Shown here: positions 61,491 through 64,000 of the stretch, one piece after another
Position numbering within the stretch: position 1 is the stretch's first letter
Layout of the letters: each line of letters starts with the position of its first letter
DNA from: Allomuricauda sp.
GTDB taxonomy: Bacteria > Bacteroidota > Bacteroidia > Flavobacteriales > Flavobacteriaceae
Direction of reading: 5' to 3'
Assembly (NCBI GenBank): GCA_017795045.1
Contig: CP051244.1
Location: 957,481 to 1,021,480 of the forward strand
DNA: 64,000 nt
Made by a program: the position numbers and the translations under genes
Notes under the pieces: generated by a model
Told to the model about the DNA's origin: nothing
The model's database searches: none
The model's input: the letters and a program-made list of their open reading frames with translations, nothing else

Positions 61491-62579
61491 ATGGCGGAAA
61501 GCATTATGCCACAGCTTAAAAAAGCAGCAAAAAAATCCCTTAAGGCCCGTGAAAATGAACTGGCCCATACAGATCGGCAAATGGAAATCCTAAATGGAGA
61601 GCTATTTGCCGATGGGGAGCTACCCTATTTTAAGGATAAGATAGCTGAAATTGGCCATTCCCCCCTCCGACCCAAAGCGTTGGAGATTTTACAGATCAAT
61701 GTAGGGTATATGTGCAACCAAGTCTGTGAGCACTGCCATGTGGATGCCGGACCGGACCGCAAGGAAATCATGACCCATGAGACCATGGAACAGTGTTTGG
61801 AGGTCATCCGAAACACCGGGGCGCACACCTTGGACCTTACTGGTGGTGCCCCGGAGATGAACCCCAATTTTAGATGGTTTGTGGAAGAGGCCTCCAAAGC
61901 GGGCATAAAAGATTTTATTGTACGGTCCAATCTCACCATCATCCGGGCCAATAAAAAATACTATGACCTACCGGAGTTTTTCAAAAAACACAATGTACAT
62001 GTAGTGTCTTCCATGCCGCACTATACCCGGGGCAAAACGGACAAGCAACGTGGGGATGGGGTTTTTGACAAATCTATTGAGGCGCTACAGCAGCTCAATG
62101 CCGTGGGCTATGGCATGCCGGACAGTGACCTTCGGTTGGACTTGGTCTACAACCCTTCAGGAGCATTTTTGCCCAGTGACCAAGCGGCCATGGAGCGCGA
62201 CTTTAAAAAGGCATTGAAGGAGGATTTCAATATTGAGTTCCACAATCTGTTCGCGATTACCAATCTGCCCATTTCCCGATTTTTGGATTACCTCATCGCC
62301 TCGGACAACTATGAGGATTATATGTACTCTTTGGTGGAGGCCTATAACCCTGCGGCTGTGGAAAATGTGATGTGCACCAATACCATTTCGGTGAGTTGGG
62401 ACGGTTGGCTCTACGACTGCGACTTTAACCAGATGCTGGGCCTTAAGGTGGCCAGCAAGGTAAAGCACATCAAGGATTATAATGAGGAAGTATTGAGCGA
62501 CCGCAACATTGTGATCTCGCAACATTGCTATGGCTGTACGGCCGGTGCGGGAAGCAGTTGCCAAGGGACGGTGGCTTAA
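61491..62579 (+). CDS. arsS: Arsenosugar biosynthesis radical SAM protein ArsS
   Basis: A 362-residue radical SAM enzyme thought to build the C-As bond of arsenosugars from 5'-deoxyadenosyl and dimethylarsinite. The 4Fe-4S ligands are C75, C79 and C82 in YMCNQVCEHCHVD; the SAM-binding LDLTGGAPEMNP follows. A C-terminal DUF3641 region carries a second cluster of Cys (CYGCTAGAGSSCQG). In some organisms the homologous C-terminal position is selenocysteine; here it is Cys. ArsM, which supplies dimethylarsenic, is not in the window. Confidence 0.9.
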   Translation: MAESIMPQLKKAAKKSLKARENELAHTDRQMEILNGELFADGELPYFKDKIAEIGHSPLRPKALEILQINVGYMCNQVCEHCHVDAGPDRKEIMTHETMEQCLEVIRNTGAHTLDLTGGAPEMNPNFRWFVEEASKAGIKDFIVRSNLTIIRANKKYYDLPEFFKKHNVHVVSSMPHYTRGKTDKQRGDGVFDKSIEALQQLNAVGYGMPDSDLRLDLVYNPSGAFLPSDQAAMERDFKKALKEDFNIEFHNLFAITNLPISRFLDYLIASDNYEDYMYSLVEAYNPAAVENVMCTNTISVSWDGWLYDCDFNQMLGLKVASKVKHIKDYNEEVLSDRNIVISQHCYGCTAGAGSSCQGTVA

Positions 62580-62615
62580 CTGCGAGTATTGCTGTTGAAT
62601 TATGTTGCGTATTAA

Positions 62616-63017
62616 TCAGTTGCCTTTGTCTTTGATTAAAAACTGCATGATCTGTATCATTTCCACCGCATAATTGATTTCGATGTTCAATTCATTATTG
62701 CCATCGTAAGCTATTTGTATTTCTTCACCTTCCTTTGCTGGGCCTATGGCCAGTTCGGTTCCATCAATGTCCCACGAATAGTTGCCTTGCTTTTCCGTAA
62801 ACAGGTTTTTCAAATACGGCTTTTTTATGTACCCTTCACTTTCCCATATCTCTTGTGCAATTTTGGTGAAAACTTCAATGATTTCGATAGTGTCCATTTT
62901 GGTCAAAAGACATTTCCCTTCGTTGCAGTTGTTCAACGACACGTGTAAATGATCTCCATTCTTGAAAATGACCAAGTCTCCTTCTTTTACAAGCCAGTTA
63001 TAAACTTCTTTACTCAT
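62616..63017 (-). CDS. Unknown soluble protein
   Basis: A 133-residue protein (ATG at 63017, MSKEVYNWLVKEGDLVIFKN) with an early beta region (KEGDLVIFKNGDHLHVSLNN) and an acidic, helical C-terminus. No family recognised. It overlaps the end of the next gene upstream by eight bases and appears to be the last gene of a leftward operon of at least four. It may be a small partner of its neighbours, which look equally orphan. Confidence 0.5.
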   Translation of the reverse strand: MSKEVYNWLVKEGDLVIFKNGDHLHVSLNNCNEGKCLLTKMDTIEIIEVFTKIAQEIWESEGYIKKPYLKNLFTEKQGNYSWDIDGTELAIGPAKEGEEIQIAYDGNNELNIEINYAVEMIQIMQFLIKDKGN

Positions 63018-63375
63018 CTTTATTGTTGTACTGTTTTGTTTCGTTTTCCATTTCAAGCGTTTTGAACATACCCTGGAACAGGTCTAAAACTTCCAATTTT
63101 TGTTTTAATCCAGATTCCGTTTTAAGCTTAATATGGATCATTTCCGATTTTTGTTCAGCGTCGTACGCAAGTTGCAAATCCAAATGGTATTGTCGTCCAA
63201 CAAAACATTTTTTGGCCCAAAGGTCTAATTCGTCATTGGTTCCGGTCAAGGCCTCTTTGATACTTTCCATTTCGGTTTCTTCCAAGTTGTAGTTGGAAAG
63301 TTGTGCCAACATATATAGAATCCCTTTCAGTTTATGGCTCCAGAACCAAAACCCGTATTCAATCTCTTCTTTCAT
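63010..63375 (-). CDS. Unknown soluble protein
   Basis: A 121-residue protein (MKEEIEYGFWFWSHKLKGIL) with predominantly helical character and alternating acidic and hydrophobic residues. It is not recognised. Two bases separate it from the gene above. Its short length and its position beside two further unknown genes suggest an accessory operon, possibly an immunity or effector set, but there is no motif to support that. Confidence 0.5.
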   Translation of the reverse strand: MKEEIEYGFWFWSHKLKGILYMLAQLSNYNLEETEMESIKEALTGTNDELDLWAKKCFVGRQYHLDLQLAYDAEQKSEMIHIKLKTESGLKQKLEVLDLFQGMFKTLEMENETKQYNNKDE

Positions 63376-63377
63376 CT

Positions 63378-63842
63378 TTAGTAATACGGTTTGCTTTTTA
63401 TGGGAACCGCTGTGTTGTTCTCTATTTTATAGTACTCATAGCCATCATAGGTGGTATAGGGAGGGTACGGCAAGCACTTGATATAGACCTCTTGGGTTTG
63501 AAAGTCCCTATATGCTTGGACAGACTGGAACTTGGGGGGCAAAATGGTTTTTTTCTGTCCATCGGCGATTCCAAACCCATAAAAATCATCTGTCCGATCC
63601 ACTCCACCGCCAAAGCCTATGGCCCAAATATGTTTGGAATACTTGTATTTTTTGATGAGATAAAATGCCCCTTCTTGTTGCTGGTTCAATACGGATAGTT
63701 CCTCACTGTTTTCTATATGGTCTGTCCCGATCAAGGATAGTCTTGGGTAGGGATTGCCAAAGAAACAATACACATATCCTCCAATAGTGAGTATGGCCAG
63801 TCCTACCAGTATCATTGCTGTTTTATATCGTTTATGCATCAT
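63378..63842 (-). CDS. Unknown protein with N-terminal membrane anchor
   Basis: A 154-residue protein with one N-terminal membrane helix (AMILVGLAILTIGGYVYCFF) and an exported or periplasmic beta-rich rest (YGFGIADGQKKTILPPKFQS, then TYDGYEYYKIENNTAVPI). Not recognised. Start at ATG 63842; the next gene ends three bases before it. Topology suggests the C-terminal domain faces the periplasm. Confidence 0.5.
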   Translation of the reverse strand: MMHKRYKTAMILVGLAILTIGGYVYCFFGNPYPRLSLIGTDHIENSEELSVLNQQQEGAFYLIKKYKYSKHIWAIGFGGGVDRTDDFYGFGIADGQKKTILPPKFQSVQAYRDFQTQEVYIKCLPYPPYTTYDGYEYYKIENNTAVPIKSKPYY

Positions 63843-63845
63843 TTG

Positions 63846-64000
63846 CTATCTATCATCCCTCTGCATAAGCCAAAGGGATATCTGGTCCCTTGTCCAATCT
63901 TTTGGAAAATGTGCTCCTTTTCTGTTGGTATAATGCTTTAGGCTCTCTTTTGCTTGATTAAGACAGTGGACAAAATCTTTGTTGTTTAGTTCATCAAAAT
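63846..64000 (-). CDS. C-terminal part of an unknown gene cut by the window edge
   Basis: About 50 codons are visible, ending at the stop 63846-63848, in a frame open to the window end (FDELNNKDFVHCLNQAKESL, then DWTRDQISLWLMQRDDR). The composition is protein-like, with charged helices. It is close enough to the next gene to be part of the same operon. Nothing more can be said without the upstream sequence. Confidence 0.55.
   Translation of the reverse strand, partial: FDELNNKDFVHCLNQAKESLKHYTNRKGAHFPKDWTRDQISLWLMQRDDR

Overview
The window is a stretch of chromosome from a member of the Bacteroidota, most probably the marine Flavobacteriaceae. The evidence is the gliding/type IX secretion genes gldH and sprE/porW, the Bacteroidota-type ATP synthase operon (atpB with a long periplasmic N-terminal extension, atpD and atpC not in the cluster), a type B succinate dehydrogenase, the gldH-ricT-PBP1A gene order, promoters matching the Bacteroidota consensus (TTG-N20-TAnnTTTG), and little use of Shine-Dalgarno sequences. 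A genus such as Allomuricauda is only a guess from overall feel. Almost everything is core or common accessory genome; I see no transposase, prophage, CRISPR array, rRNA or tRNA gene.

Layout. 1-9.7 kb: brnQ, a PAP2 phosphatase, a CPBP protease flanked by short direct repeats, a ketopantoate reductase-like gene, a DUF3885 gene, Xaa-Pro aminopeptidase, small membrane proteins and an HGSNAT/DUF1624-type acyltransferase. 8.7-10.6 kb: an AstE/AspA-type zinc hydrolase coupled to rimK. 10.8-14.2 kb: sdhCAB with a clear promoter and terminator, followed by a 0.4 kb patch of dispersed inverted repeats. 14.6-20 kb: a lone Vsr-type endonuclease coupled to a methionine aminotransferase, an S24/LexA-like regulator with a palindromic operator and a small divergent partner, a GNAT acetyltransferase, and scoA/scoB with an extra gene wedged between them. 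20-25.3 kb: PBP1A, gldH, ricT and trhO. 25.5-29.2 kb: recA, then a lipoprotein, an ECF sigma factor and a protein joining an inner-membrane segment to an outer-membrane barrel. 29.3-33.3 kb: two LytS-type sensor kinases, one lacking its ATP-binding motifs and one interrupted by an in-frame stop, either side of a PlsC acyltransferase. 33.4-37.5 kb: glsB-like gene, trpS, dprA, an HU/SPOR protein and an acyl-CoA thioesterase. 37.5-39.6 kb: a duplicated non-coding repeat and two unknown envelope genes.

39.6-46.3 kb is one leftward run of seven genes (flippase, dut, sugar nucleotidyltransferase, TPR protein, DUF4292 lipoprotein, EnvC, aldo-keto reductase) with an envelope theme. 46.5-55.5 kb is another leftward run: sprE/porW, bactofilin, atpZ, a DUF6168-like gene, then atpBEFHA and atpG, with a four-helix-bundle (S23-like) gene inserted between atpA and atpG. 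55.6-60 kb: a GlxA-type AraC regulator, YjbR-like and DUF2461 genes, an NTF2-like protein, a PaaE-like reductase and a patatin. 60.3-62.6 kb: three genes of the arsenosugar biosynthesis set (DUF2064 glycosyltransferase, peroxidase-like protein, ArsS). 62.6 kb to the end: an unrecognised leftward operon that runs off the window.

No clearly new multi-gene system stands out. The best candidates for a second look are the sigma factor/barrel-linked anti-sigma-like protein, the broken and degenerate kinase pair, the foreign genes inside the sco and atp operons, the palindrome-controlled S24 regulator pair, and the repeat family that accumulates in intergenic gaps.
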